The notes: generated from the sequence alone by a model not told the origin. A DNA stretch of 16,196 nucleotides from Usnea hakonensis (GCA_013423325.1 BLJB01000473.1:1-16196), one strand, 5' to 3'; numbered from the stretch's first letter, positions 1 through 10,302 are shown. Translations and numbers: made by a program.

Positions 1-51
1 GTAATTACCTTTCGAAGTTTAGGTAGACACGACGTATAAATTCAAATTCAA
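1..51. repeat. Left copy of a 51-bp direct repeat flanking the LINE
   Basis: This stretch matches 3436-3486. The core GTATAAATTC(A/T)AATTCAA is identical apart from one base. Over the 51 bases I count six transitions (at 1, 8, 13, 14, 23, 28), two transversions and two small indels. Unlike the LINE that follows, this copy keeps CpA dinucleotides (around 28, 43 and 49). It ends within about ten bases of the first LINE-like codon, so it may be a long target-site duplication, or the edge of a larger repeat cut by the window start. Confidence 0.6.
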
Positions 52-57
52 AAAAAT

Positions 58-3000
58 TCAAATCCCGGAATTAGCGAATTCTTTCTATTATATAAAAGCG
101 AAGCGGGTATAAAAGTATACTTCTATATTAATAAAAAAATTAGTATTAATATATAGAAAAAAATATTTCTATTTAAAAATATCTATATTATTATTATAAA
201 GCTTAAAGAAAAAGATAAGATTATAAAAAAAAAAGTAATTTAGATTTTTAATATATATAATTTTAGTCTATTTCTAGTTATTATTAATAATCTATTAAGC
301 CTTCTAGTATTAAAAAAGGAGGTCTAGAGATAGGGCGAATAAATAGTAATAAGAGACTTTAACCTCTATTACTCGAATTAGAATAATTATAGAAAATTTA
401 GCTACTATAGAGAAGTAAATAAATTATTAAAAATAATTATAAAAGTAGATATAATATTTATATTTTCTAAGAACTTTATAATCTAGAGAGCGAGGGATAG
501 TAAAAGTATTATAGATCTTATCTTTATAATATTAGGACTAACTAAAATAATAAAATTATATAAAGTATATTTAGATCTATAGATAGGCTCCGATTACTTT
601 CTAATATATATAAAGTTTAATCTATTAATAGAAAAAGTCTCTACTATTAGAAAAAAGGTATAGAAAATAGTAAAGCTAGAAATTATAAAAATTATAATTT
701 AAGAGCTAATTTATTCTTTATTTTCTAACTAGCTAAAAATTAAAAAAGAGATAGATAAATATTTAAAAAATATTATAGCGGGCCTAAAAAAGATAGTAAA
801 AAAGATTATTCTATAAACTAAATTATTAGATAGGGCTCGATTATTCTAGAATTATAATTATAATAAGGCTACGTTAAAGGTAAAACGCCTCGCGGCTAAA
901 TATTAGAATAATTATAAAAATTAGAAAAAGAAAGAATAATATATAACTATAAAATACTAAAATAAGATAATTAGTAGAGTTAAAATATTTAACTTTAAAT
1001 AAGAGGTCTATAAAGTAAAAGAGTTATAGAAGAAAATTTAGGGACTAACTAAATAAATTAAATAAAATAATATAAATTTAAAATTATTATTTAAATTTCT
1101 AATATTTAAAGATAGAGAAGTTAATCTAGTAAAATTATTTAAAAATAAAATAAAGATATTTTAAAGAATATTCTTTTCTCCCCCTCTATAAATAGACTTT
1201 ATTAATATTAAGAATATAGTCTATTTAAATCTAGTTAAGATAATTATAGAATTAATAGAGAAAAAGATAAAGATAGTTATCTTTTACTCTAAATAGAATA
1301 AAGTATTAGAAATAAATAGAATATTAAATAGATTTTTAAAGCTAATTATTAGAGAGGCCCTTCTATAATTTATTAAACTTTTTTAAATATATATAGATCT
1401 AAATTATTATTTAAGAGAGTTTAAAGTTACTAATATAATAGTTCTTTATAAATCGGGTAAAGATAACTACTCTAAATTAAAGTTATATTAATTAATTACT
1501 TTGTTAAATATTCTAGAAAAGGCTCTAAAAATAGTTATAGTTAAAAGACTTAATAATTATATAGAGAAATATAACCTCTTTTCTCTAGAATAAATAGATA
1601 TATAAAAAGAGTAATTTACTAAGATAGCCTTAAAAATAATAGTAAATATAATATATATAGTTTAAAGTAGTAATAAATAATATATAGCTAGCTTACTTTC
1701 TCTAGATATAATAGAAGTATTTAATAATATATTCTATAAATAGTTTCTTTATAATTTTAAATCTAAAGGGATCCCTTCCTAAATAATAAATTAGATATTA
1801 AGCTTTTTTATAGAGAGAGTAATAATAATAACGCTAAGATAGAAAATAAATAAGATAAAATTAATAAAGATAGAAACTTTATAAGGGTCTTTAATATTCT
1901 CTATATTATTTTTATTCTTTAATATACTATTTATTAAAGAGTACTCGAAACTAAAGCTAAACCTCTAAATTAAAGACTTTATTAATAATATCTATTTATT
2001 AATATATAGAAAGAATATAGAGACTAATTATATAATATTTAAAATAATTTATAAAATATATTTAAAGTAGATAAAAATATATAGAGTAATTTTTATTTTT
2101 AAAAAATATAAGTTAGTCTATTTTATTAGAAGACTAAAATACTTTAATATAAAAATTATAGTAGATCTAAAAATAATAATTATAAAGTTAAAGAGTAGTA
2201 TATAGATTTTAAATTTATATATAAATAGAAAATTAAGGTAGGATCTCTATCTTAAAAAGATAAAAGCTAAAATAGTATCCTAATATTTTATATTATTAAT
2301 AATAGTAGCCTCGATATAGAAAATAATACTAAACTAAGTATATATAATATATTAGACTATTATTTAATTAGCGATAATATATATAGTAACTATTTAGTAT
2401 AATCTAATAGATATATAAAGAGTAATAAAGATACTAGAAAAATAATTAAAGATAATCTAAAATAAATATTTAAGATATATTTTAGAAATATATAAAGTAA
2501 TAAATATTAGAGAATTAGAAATAGAGATAGATATTCTCTTTATATAAATCTCTTTAGATCTAGTAATTCTTTAGTATTAAGCTTTTAAAAGTATATACGA
2601 GGTTATAAAAATTAGAAATATATATATCTATAAAGTACTTTAAGGGAAATAAAATTATAGAATAAAAGTATCTTTAATATCTATAATAGAGAAAAGCTTA
2701 TAGATCGAGGGGGCCCTTTTTAGAAGAGGATAAAAGTAATATAATATAAAAAAGAGAGAAAGAAAGGAGATAGAAATAATAAAAAAAAAATATAAAATTA
2801 AAATAATATAGTCTAATATACCCTATAAAAAGGTTATTATATAAATATATCTAAAGATAAAAGGATACTAGCTTAGAGTTCTAAAAATTAGAAAATAAAA
2901 AGAATACTTTATTATAACTTTATAAAAGCCGAAAACTCCGCCCTAATTTAGATATAAATAGAGAAGATTAGACTAATATAGTTCCTCTTTTATTATAAAG

Positions 3001-3120
3001 TCCTAAATATTTATATAGCTAATTATAAATATAGCTAGCTAAAATAGAATACTAAACATATTCTTATTTTCTATTTAAGGCTAGAATAATCTAGACTAGT
3101 ACTTCTAGAATTTATAGAAA
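58..3120 (+). mobile_element. RIP-mutated, 5'-truncated non-LTR (LINE) retrotransposon
   Basis: The body spans the second half of an apurinic/apyrimidinic-type endonuclease, a LINE reverse transcriptase and a C-terminal tail, in the order seen in fungal LINEs of the Tad1 type. The 5' end is missing: neither ORF1 nor the endonuclease N-terminus is present, as is usual for incompletely reverse-transcribed copies. Between about 70 and 3050 I found a single TpG (1502) and no CpA, whereas CpG and CpC remain. The 3' limit is uncertain; recognisable coding similarity fades between 3010 and 3120, and a 3' untranslated region could run up to the flanking repeat at 3436. No poly-A tail is evident. Confidence 0.85.
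61..3012 (+). pseudogene. LINE endonuclease-reverse transcriptase relic (ORF2-like)
   Basis: In the intact family this protein nicks target DNA and copies the element RNA at the nick. One frame (codons starting at 61, 64 and so on) carries everything. The endonuclease second half includes IVIRDFNLYYSN at 343-378 (family GDFN motif) and a GSDY at 586-597 (family GSDH). The RT fingers/palm begin near 1441 (VLYKSGKDNYSKLK), with the first catalytic Asp kept at 1705-1707 (SLLSLD). The family FVDD box reads FINN at 1978-1989, so both catalytic Asp are Asn. The RT thumb and connection continue to about 2600 (ELEIEIDILF and similar). At 2821-3010 lies a Cys/His-type tail whose Cys and His positions are lost. 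I see no RNase H Asp-Gly-Ser motif, although fungal Tad-type LINEs often have RNase H. There are dozens of in-frame TAG/TAA codons but no indel large enough to change frame over about 2.9 kb. Confidence 0.85.
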
Positions 3121-3435
3121 CTAGTAATTTACGGAGAATACTAACTACTCTAAAGGGGGCGAGAGTATTAACTAGATAACTAATTTAATCTAGCTTTCTA
3201 AACTAGTATTTTCTAATAAAAGACTAATTATATAGAAGGGGAGCGATCTAAAGGGTACTAGTATTAATATAGAGAAAATAAAGAGATACGAGCGTAGAGG
3301 ATACTAAGTAATAATAGTCGAAAATAGTGTATAGACTTAGAATTATAGAGATAAATAAGAGTACGATAAAATTTTTTACCCTAATAGTAGTAATATTATA
3401 AAGGTTTTCCTTATACTATTACTATAGAGATTCCC
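3121..3435. other. AT-rich stretch, possible LINE 3' untranslated region
   Basis: No sustained reading frame with recognisable similarity is seen. CpA and TpG remain scarce (one TpG near 3328), so this DNA was mutated like the LINE and may be its 3' untranslated part. The second flanking repeat begins immediately after it. Confidence 0.35.
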
Positions 3436-3486
3436 ATAATTATCTTTTATATAGTTAGATAGATACGAGTATAAATTCTAATTCAA
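3436..3486. repeat. Right copy of the 51-bp direct repeat flanking the LINE
   Basis: This is the partner of 1-51 in the same orientation. At all six transition differences this copy carries the T or A state (for example ggtag in the left copy is gatag here, and gacac is gatac), so it looks more mutated. It sits about 420 bases after the last clear LINE coding block. Confidence 0.6.
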
Positions 3487-3842
3487 TCTAATACTATTAA
3501 TTCGTAACTACTATTATAAGTCTATAGGCCTAAAATCTATATTTAGAAAGCTTACTTTCTCTTATACTTAGTTTATTTCGAGCCTTAGCTCCCTACACTT
3601 TTTTCTTAATAGCTAATTATATAATCGGATTTAACTTATTCGGCGCTAAAATATACTCTAAATAGACTTTATTTTCGAATAGAAAAGTCTTAAGAACTTT
3701 TCTTCTTTAAGTTCTTTTTACTTTAATTCCTTTTCTTCTATATATAATATAATAATAATATAAAGATATAGAGTAAATAATACGCTTTTAAACGATATCT
3801 TATATAAGGATTTTAATTACCTATCGTAGATTCTACGTTAAA
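3487..3842. other. AT-rich intergenic DNA, nothing recognised
   Basis: No reading frame longer than a few dozen codons makes sense on either strand, and there is no protein motif, tRNA or rRNA. The only local structure is a near-palindrome around 3683-3702 (AAAAGT-CTTAAG-AACTTTT) followed by pyrimidine-rich runs. Confidence 0.5.
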
Positions 3843-4060
3843 AAGAAGAAATTAGTGAATTTGAAAGTAGATCTAGAAGTATATTTAGGAGATAATAGAG
3901 GGTTTCAGGGGGTCTCCCCCTAAGAAAAAGAAGAAATTAGTGGATTTAGGAGTAAATTTAGGAGTGGATTTAAGAGTAGACTTGGGAGAGAAGAGGGGGG
4001 TTTCAGGGGGTCTCCCCCTAAGAAAAAGAAATTAGTAGATTTGGGAGTAGATTTAGAAGG
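3843..4060. repeat. Degenerate minisatellite with GGGGG/CCCCC hairpins
   Basis: The block GAAATTAGT(G/A)(G/A)ATTT occurs three times, starting at 3848, 3933 and 4028. A 29-base block containing TTTCAGGGGGTCTCCCCCT occurs twice (3902-3930 and 4000-4028, 98 bases apart) without a mismatch. Between them is a shorter 12-base periodicity (GTGGATTTAGGA-like units, 3940-3987). Each long block holds a perfect 6-bp hairpin, AGGGGG-TCT-CCCCCT (3907-3921 and 4005-4019). The G/C-rich blocks and retained CpA (TTTCAG) stand out from the AT-rich surroundings. It is not obviously coding; it could be an internal or LTR tandem repeat of an otherwise eroded element. Confidence 0.75.
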
Positions 4061-5093
4061 CCTCAAATTCGCTCCTAGAAATTTTGTTAGGAAACGATAT
4101 AAGTGGTGTTATATATATAGATAATAATATAATAATATATGTAATATAGAAGAAAGAGTATCTATAGTATATTAATATATGTGCGTAATATTAAGGCTCG
4201 CTAAGCCCTATAAGGCTCCGTATATATCCTATAGAGGATATTCGTAATAAGTGCCCATAAAAAAGAAAAAAGGCTATACCCCTATAGCTATTAGTAATAG
4301 CGAGGCGGTAATAGTAAGGTAGTGGTAATAGTAGTACTATACCTTATTATACTAGGTTGATAATAATATATGGTAGAAGTAAGAAAATCGCTAAAAATAA
4401 GTACTTTTAGTACTTCTTTTTTTGCCCGTAGATTACGAATCTATATAATCTAAATCTATGAAAGTAAGCCGAATAGCGTATTATCCGAAGTAATATTAAA
4501 TCGAAACTAATTTAATAGGGCTAAATTCTAATTAATAATAGTACTTCTATACTTACTTTTCTATTATAGTATAATAATTATCCTTAATCTAAGGCCTCTA
4601 TACTTTTTATATATCGAATATAGTCGAATAGAGAGGTTAAAAAAGAGGCGAGAGAGGTAGCGAGAAAGCCGAAAAAGGAGGTAATAGAGAAGACGAGAAA
4701 GGTAACCTTTATAGCTTAGTCTTTAGAAGCTAGTATAGTATATAGCTATAAGATCGTAGAGAGGGTATTTATATTACTAGCTATACTATTACTATATTTT
4801 ATACTACTCTTTATAATACTCTCTAGATTATTCTCTATATCCTCTATAGTAGCCTAGTATAATAGCTATTACTCTTACTTCTTTATAGTAATCTTCGTGT
4901 CTTCTTCTAAAATTGTTTACTCTTTCGGAGCCTCTTACGGAGTAGATTACTCTATAGCTTTATATAATTAGTTAATACGTTAATAAAATATCTGGTAATA
5001 AAAAGTTGAAGTTATTAGGAGGCCTTAGTAAATTAGATATTATTAAAGCTATTTAGGATATTTAGAATATAGTATAGCGAATAGAATAGCGAA
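4061..5093. other. AT-rich DNA without recognisable genes
   Basis: Neither strand shows a recognisable protein. Contents include an AT microsatellite (about 4111-4150), a 6-bp hairpin followed by a T tract (4399-4423, AAGTAC-TTTTA-GTACTT), a purine-rich run (about 4628-4710) and pyrimidine-rich stretches (about 4790-4920). TpG and CpA are more frequent than in the LINE but still low. The stretch may be older transposon debris; I cannot assign a family. Confidence 0.45.
4399..4423 (+). other. Short hairpin followed by a T tract
   Basis: AAGTAC and GTACTT form a perfect 6-bp stem around a five-base loop (TTTTA), followed by C and seven T. It resembles an intrinsic terminator in form, but in fungal AT-rich DNA this is most likely coincidence; a run of T could at most act as an RNA polymerase III stop, and there is no pol III gene next to it. 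Confidence 0.25.
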
Positions 5094-5290
5094 TGTTATG
5101 GTGAACTTTGTGAAGTGTAAGAAGAGTGAATTATTCTATCTGAAAATTCACCTTAAATAGTGAATTGCACTAGTGAGTTATACTAACAATAGTAGCAAGA
5201 GCCCATTTAGCCATTACGGCAGTAATGGCCAGAGCTATTCCGGATCTATAATCCCTAATAGTGCCGGGAACAAGAAGAAAAAGTCGACGC
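5094..5290. other. Island that escaped RIP, possible short LTR of the chromovirus
   Basis: CpA and TpG are frequent here (for example tgttatggtgaactttgtg and aatggccagag), in contrast to the sequence on both sides. It starts with TGTTA at 5094, and AACA occurs at 5185-5188 (TAACA) and again at 5269-5272, so LTR-like TG...CA limits can be proposed as 5094-5188 or 5094-5272. It lies beyond the pol stop of the minus-strand element, where a 3' LTR would sit. However, no polypurine tract precedes it on the minus strand, no clean target-site duplication is seen, and no matching partner LTR is visible near 11970-12190. It could equally be unique host DNA. Confidence 0.4.
5210..5229. repeat. Perfect 8-bp hairpin
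   Basis: GCCATTAC and GTAATGGC flank a four-base loop (GGCA). It lies inside the RIP-escaped island. Many LTRs and small transposons carry such inverted repeats; its role here is unknown. Confidence 0.6.
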
Positions 5291-5405
5291 CTATATTAAG
5301 AAGTATAAGCAAATATTACTACTTAACTATATAATTAATATAGTAAATATTACGGTAATACTAGATCGAAGATAGACAATCCGGACCTTAGTAATATCGA
5401 TCCCG

Positions 5406-5503
5406 GGAATATAGATCCTAACAATAATACCTAGCAATCCCAAATATTAATTCCGGAATACGGATCCTAATAATAATACCTAGTAATCCCAAATATTAAT
5501 TCT
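5406..5503. repeat. Tandem duplication of a 49-bp unit
   Basis: Two adjacent copies (5406-5454 and 5455-5503) differ at five positions, all transitions. At two of them the first copy has CpA (aaCAat, gCAat) where the second has TpA, the RIP direction. The unit length is not a multiple of three and it lies beyond the retained TGA at the end of pol on the minus strand, so it is probably untranslated DNA of the chromovirus 3' end. Confidence 0.8.
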
Positions 5504-5655
5504 AGGAAGTATCAACCCTTCCTAGGACGTCTACGCTTTACTAAGGAAAGCGTAGGAGCGGAGTTTAATACTAGAAGGATAGATCCGGTTACTTATCTAG
5601 TAGATACGGCAGTAGTAGAAGACGGTTTAGGAACGAGTCTATTTATAGTACGTGC

Positions 5656-5832
5656 CTTATATTCTTCTACTAGTTCTAAGTAATCCTGAAGATCGCTAAT
5701 ATTATACTATATATTATTTTTATAACCCTAACTTAGCTACTTAATAAGATACTATATCTTTCCGCGCGATATTCGCTTATTAAGTACCACTTCTATAAGG
5801 TATTCGTCGTTAGTATTTACTACCGGAGGTAG
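5656..5832 (-). other. Integrase C-terminal chromodomain of the chromovirus
   Basis: The segment reads NDEYLIEVVLNKRISRGKI, then stop-YLIK-stop-L, then a stretch ending in DLQDYLELVEEYK. This is the chromodomain layout: a Glu-Tyr-x-Val-Glu-like first strand, YLVKW in the middle (Trp now a stop) and a terminal acidic helix. In chromoviruses such a domain binds methylated histone H3 and steers integration into heterochromatin. The first aromatic residue of the cage (Tyr) is kept and one Trp is lost to a TAG. The same frame continues for about 48 codons before the TGA. Confidence 0.85.
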
Positions 5833-8800
5833 CTTAGTATTCCTGGTTCTACCGTAAGGATCTTTAGTACTAGTGGCCGGTTCTAATTACGTAATCGAAA
5901 CTATAGGATATATCTTTATAATTAGTGGTAACTTTAGTCTATAGGCCCGGGCTCCCACCTTCTCTAAGATCCTAAAAGGTCTAATCCTCTAATAATATAA
6001 TTTATAGTTTTCTAGACCGGGAATAGTATAGCTATTATAAAGACGCAGAAATACTAGATTACTAGCCTTTAGATCGAGGGAAGTATACGACTTATTATAG
6101 TAGGCCTTTACTATAGTATTAGAAAAGATAAGCGACTCTTCGGCTTAATTACGCTTTAGCTACCGCAGCTTACTAAATTCCTCCGCAGGTAATTCTATTA
6201 GTATCCCTAGAATATTACGCACATTAAAACCGTATAAGATCTCGTTAGGGGATACCCCGATAGACTGGTTCTTAGAGTTACTTAGACTCCCTTACAAATA
6301 TAGTAGAACGGTAGTCTAGTCTTCGCCTCGGTTTACGGTAACAAAATACCGGATTACGATTTCTATAGTTTAGTTAGTTCTTTCCAATTAACTATCCATT
6401 TAGGAATAATATATAGTAGAAGTCAGGATTTCCGTACCTAATTTAATAAATATAGCTTTCTAGAGTACTAATAGAAACTTGGAATCACGATCGCTAATTA
6501 TAGCGACTAGGATACTCTATCTATACTAGGTAAGACTTACTAGCAATATATCGACCTATTTACTAGCTAAGAAAGTTGATTTTCCGGGTAGTAGCAGTAC
6601 ACGCTTAGAGAACTTATTAATTACGGTAAGTAGGCTATTATATCTAGCAGCAGTAATTAGTAGCCCGATAATAAAATCTATTACTAGGGTATAGAATAGT
6701 ATTCCGGGCCTATTAATCGGAATCAAGCTTCCGTACGGCTTATAGCGCTTAGTTTGGTTAAGTTTATATTCTAGGTAATACTCGATATAACTACGGAGGT
6801 ACTTAGCTAGATTCCTGATATAGATAGACCTAGAAATCCTATTATAGGTTCTATAGAATCCTCTATAGTATTATCAATTATATACCAGCTTAAAGATTTC
6901 CTTTATAAGCGTACTAGGGACGTAAAGTCGCTCTCTTCTATCCTAGTAATTAATATAGTAAATAAGCCTATTCCTAAGTTTAAAGCGTAGCCTATTTCGT
7001 TACTCCTTATTCTCTTTAGGAGGTAATACTTAAGCGATAGGAGTTAACTATAGAGATTCCTAGAAAGTTCTTTCCTAGACTTCTAACGCGGAAGTCTTTA
7101 ACTAGTCGGTAGTAGACGGCGACGACTACTAAGACATCCGGATCCCTAACGTAGTATCCTAGACTTCTAGCGCCGCGTCCTTAGAACTCCTAGGATCTAA
7201 TATAGTACTAGAAGGTTAGTCGGTAGTAGATAATAGTATCTAGGCTTCTTTTAACTTCCGAGGGATAACTACGGCGAGTATTCGGGATCCTAAAGTAAGG
7301 GTAGTAGAATTTACTATAGTAATAGTAGACTTTAGTAGCTTTAGTACTTCTAGGATCCGACTCTATTATCGATCCCTAGTATATTTATTTATAAGACGGG
7401 ACTTAAACGAATCAGACATTTCTACTAGAGTAACGTAGTAGCACAGATTAAGCTACCCTTCTTCCTAGGGCCTTTCCTAACTACCTACCTGGCTTAGTCT
7501 AGATAGTATATTAGATACGATATACTACTTTCCTAGCTTATACCGAAATTCGATACTCCGGAATCATTAGATATATTCCGATACTCGAATAAGTCTAAGA
7601 TTCAACTTGGTAGTCGAAGAAGTAGTTATAAAAATCTACTTAGAGATCCCTAGAGCGGTACCGTAATCTATATAGACTACTATATACGGTACGGACTTAA
7701 CTATATACCATATCTTAGTAAGAACCCAGACAATCCTAGCAAGTTCTAACTCGGTTAGCTAGTACCTAGTCTCCGCATCCTTAAGTAGACGGCTAAGAAA
7801 TAGGATAGGTCGAATCTAAGACTTCTAAGGGTAGCTATACTTTCCAGGGTTATTTCTAAATATATAGTAAATTATAGCCCTAAATCCGAAGTCCTTACTT
7901 ACGTCTAAATTAATATATAGCGTTAACTTACTATTAAAATAAGTAAGGAAAGAAGGCTTTAAAAGCGCCACTTATAAGGTATTAAATAATACTAGCTCCC
8001 TAGCTAAAGGCGCTTAAATTTCCGCTCGTATAGTAAAGTTCTTCCTTTTATTACTAGCCCGGGGTAAGTTAGCAAGTATAAGAGTCTTATGTTCTTAGAG
8101 AGGCTTAGCGATCGCCGTATAATATATAATATAGTTACGAAGCTATCCTATTATTCCTAGGTATATTTCTAGCTTTATTAAGGTAGTTAGAAAAGAAAGC
8201 TTAGAAATAGCCTAAAGCTTATCTTCTATAGTCTATAGTCCTAATAAGTCCACTTTCTACCTAAGTAATTAGACGGAAAGATAGCTAAGGAACGCTTTAG
8301 TAGGATTTACCAAAATACTATACTTAGAAAATAGAGCGAAGATTTACTTAAGGTAGCTAATATAATCTTCTAGGGTTTATAAAAAGATTACTATATCGTT
8401 AACGTAGGTACGAGTAAAGCTACGGAACTCCTAAAGTAGTCTATTAATCTATCTCTATATATACGCCGGGGAGTTCTTATAGCCTATAACGGCTATATTA
8501 AAATACTCCTAACCCTAGTACGTTACGATAGTAAGCTTATACCGGTCTTTTAGGTAGATACGCTATTAATAGAAAAAAGACGTATAGTTAATTACCGTAA
8601 TATATCGGTATCCTTTAATAGAGCTAATTAAATCGGTCTATAATAGTAAGGGGTAGAGATCCGGCTAGATAATTATATTTAAATCCTGGATATCTACTAC
8701 CGCTCTTCCTTTACGTTTACCGTTTAGTATAATTCGCTATACTATAAAGACTAGGTAACTAAATAGAGTAGCTAATATTATTTATTCTAATTTTCCTTAA

Positions 8801-10302
8801 TTATAAAGTTTATTAAACGTCTTATTAACTACTTCCTAAGTAGGCTTTTCTAGAGGGTATACTTAAGCTATTTTAGGAGCCTAGGCTTCCTAATCCGCCT
8901 TAAGAGGTATACGTATCTAATCTTTCTACAATATATCCGCGAATCCTCCTTCCTACTATAGGCTAGGGAATTAGTTAACTACTTCTTAGATTTCCTAATT
9001 ACCCTAGTAGATAGTCACTCTATTCGGTATTACTAAATCTGCTTCCGTAGGTACTACGTAGATATCTAGAATAGAAATAGGGATTCCTTACGTCTACGTT
9101 TCCTACTATAATAATACGCCTAGGATTTTAGAAACCCCTAGGATTATTAGTACTTCGGGTACTCCCTAGGTATTCTAGATAAAAGGTATATTTATAGTAG
9201 GTTCTACTAGGCTTAACTAGATATCTATACTTAGTTAAGAGCTCGACTAGATATTCGGGCTTAGTAAGCTTAACCTTATTACTCTGGTAGCTAGTATAGC
9301 AACAGCTAAAGTAGCGACGACCTTCTTAAATACTCTCTTAATCTAGCTACTCTAATATTCCTTCTTAGGGTAACGCGTAGTAAGCTCTACTATATCCGCT
9401 TATCCTTCCATAATATAGTAGTAGTTATCAAAGTTCGCTTCCTAGAGGGTACTAAGTCTTAGATTACGGGGTACTTAGATAGCGAAGTTAGTATTATTTT
9501 TTACTATAACTACGGTTATTAATATATCGATAAGGTAAGTATAAAGTAATAATAGGTTTTCGGCTAGTTTAAAAAAGAAATTACGATCTAGAAAGGAGGC
9601 GTAATATACTAGTATATATACTTAGGAATACGGCGTAATTATAAACGATTACTTAGTATATACTAGCTAAAGTACCGAATATCTATTTCCTCTAGTACGT
9701 ATTTCCAGCGGAATTTCTACCTAGCAACTCCTAATACGAGCCGAGGAAGTAGATAGAATAATATTAATTTATTCTAGTACTATAATATCTATACCGATAA
9801 GCATTTTTACCTTAAGGTAATTAACGATATAGACTTCCCGGGGAGTAGTTATAGTAGTGACTTTCTTACCGGTAACCTAGTGCTTCCCTAGCAAAAGGAG
9901 AGGGAAGACGGTATACTAAAAAGATTAATATATATTTAATCCTAGGCTACGTACTATAATTATTTTTAATATTTAATAGATCTCTAATCCCGGAATAGCC
10001 TTTTTAAGGGTAGATAGCAGCTTCTTAAACTAAGTACGATCGACTAGGGTAATAGAATAACCGGTATTAAAATAAAGTAGTTCTACCTCTAAATCCTTAG
10101 TTACCTTAGCAGATCCTACGGTATAGTAGTAACTACGGAAGGTATATCCGGTACCTACTTCCTTAGTAGAATTAGTAGTTAAGCGGATAACTTCCTAGAA
10201 ATTAGTTTTCTAGGATTTACTAGGTATAGTAGTAAGGGTACTTGCGGTAGACTAGCCTTAATAAGTAGATTTACTTACTCGCTAGCCTCTTCCTAGATTT
10301 CC

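Noticed and set aside
3843..4060. CRISPR-like array
   Set aside because: Repeat lengths and spacings are irregular, the intervening DNA is itself a degenerate repeat, and the genome is fungal.
4399..4423. Hairpin plus T tract resembling a bacterial intrinsic terminator
   Set aside because: The context is clearly fungal transposon DNA; a 6-bp stem near a T run is expected by chance in such AT-rich sequence. Kept only as a low-confidence structural note.
4628..4920. Purine-rich then pyrimidine-rich block as a possible gene or polypurine tract
   Set aside because: No frame gives recognisable protein, and it is far from any identified LTR boundary.
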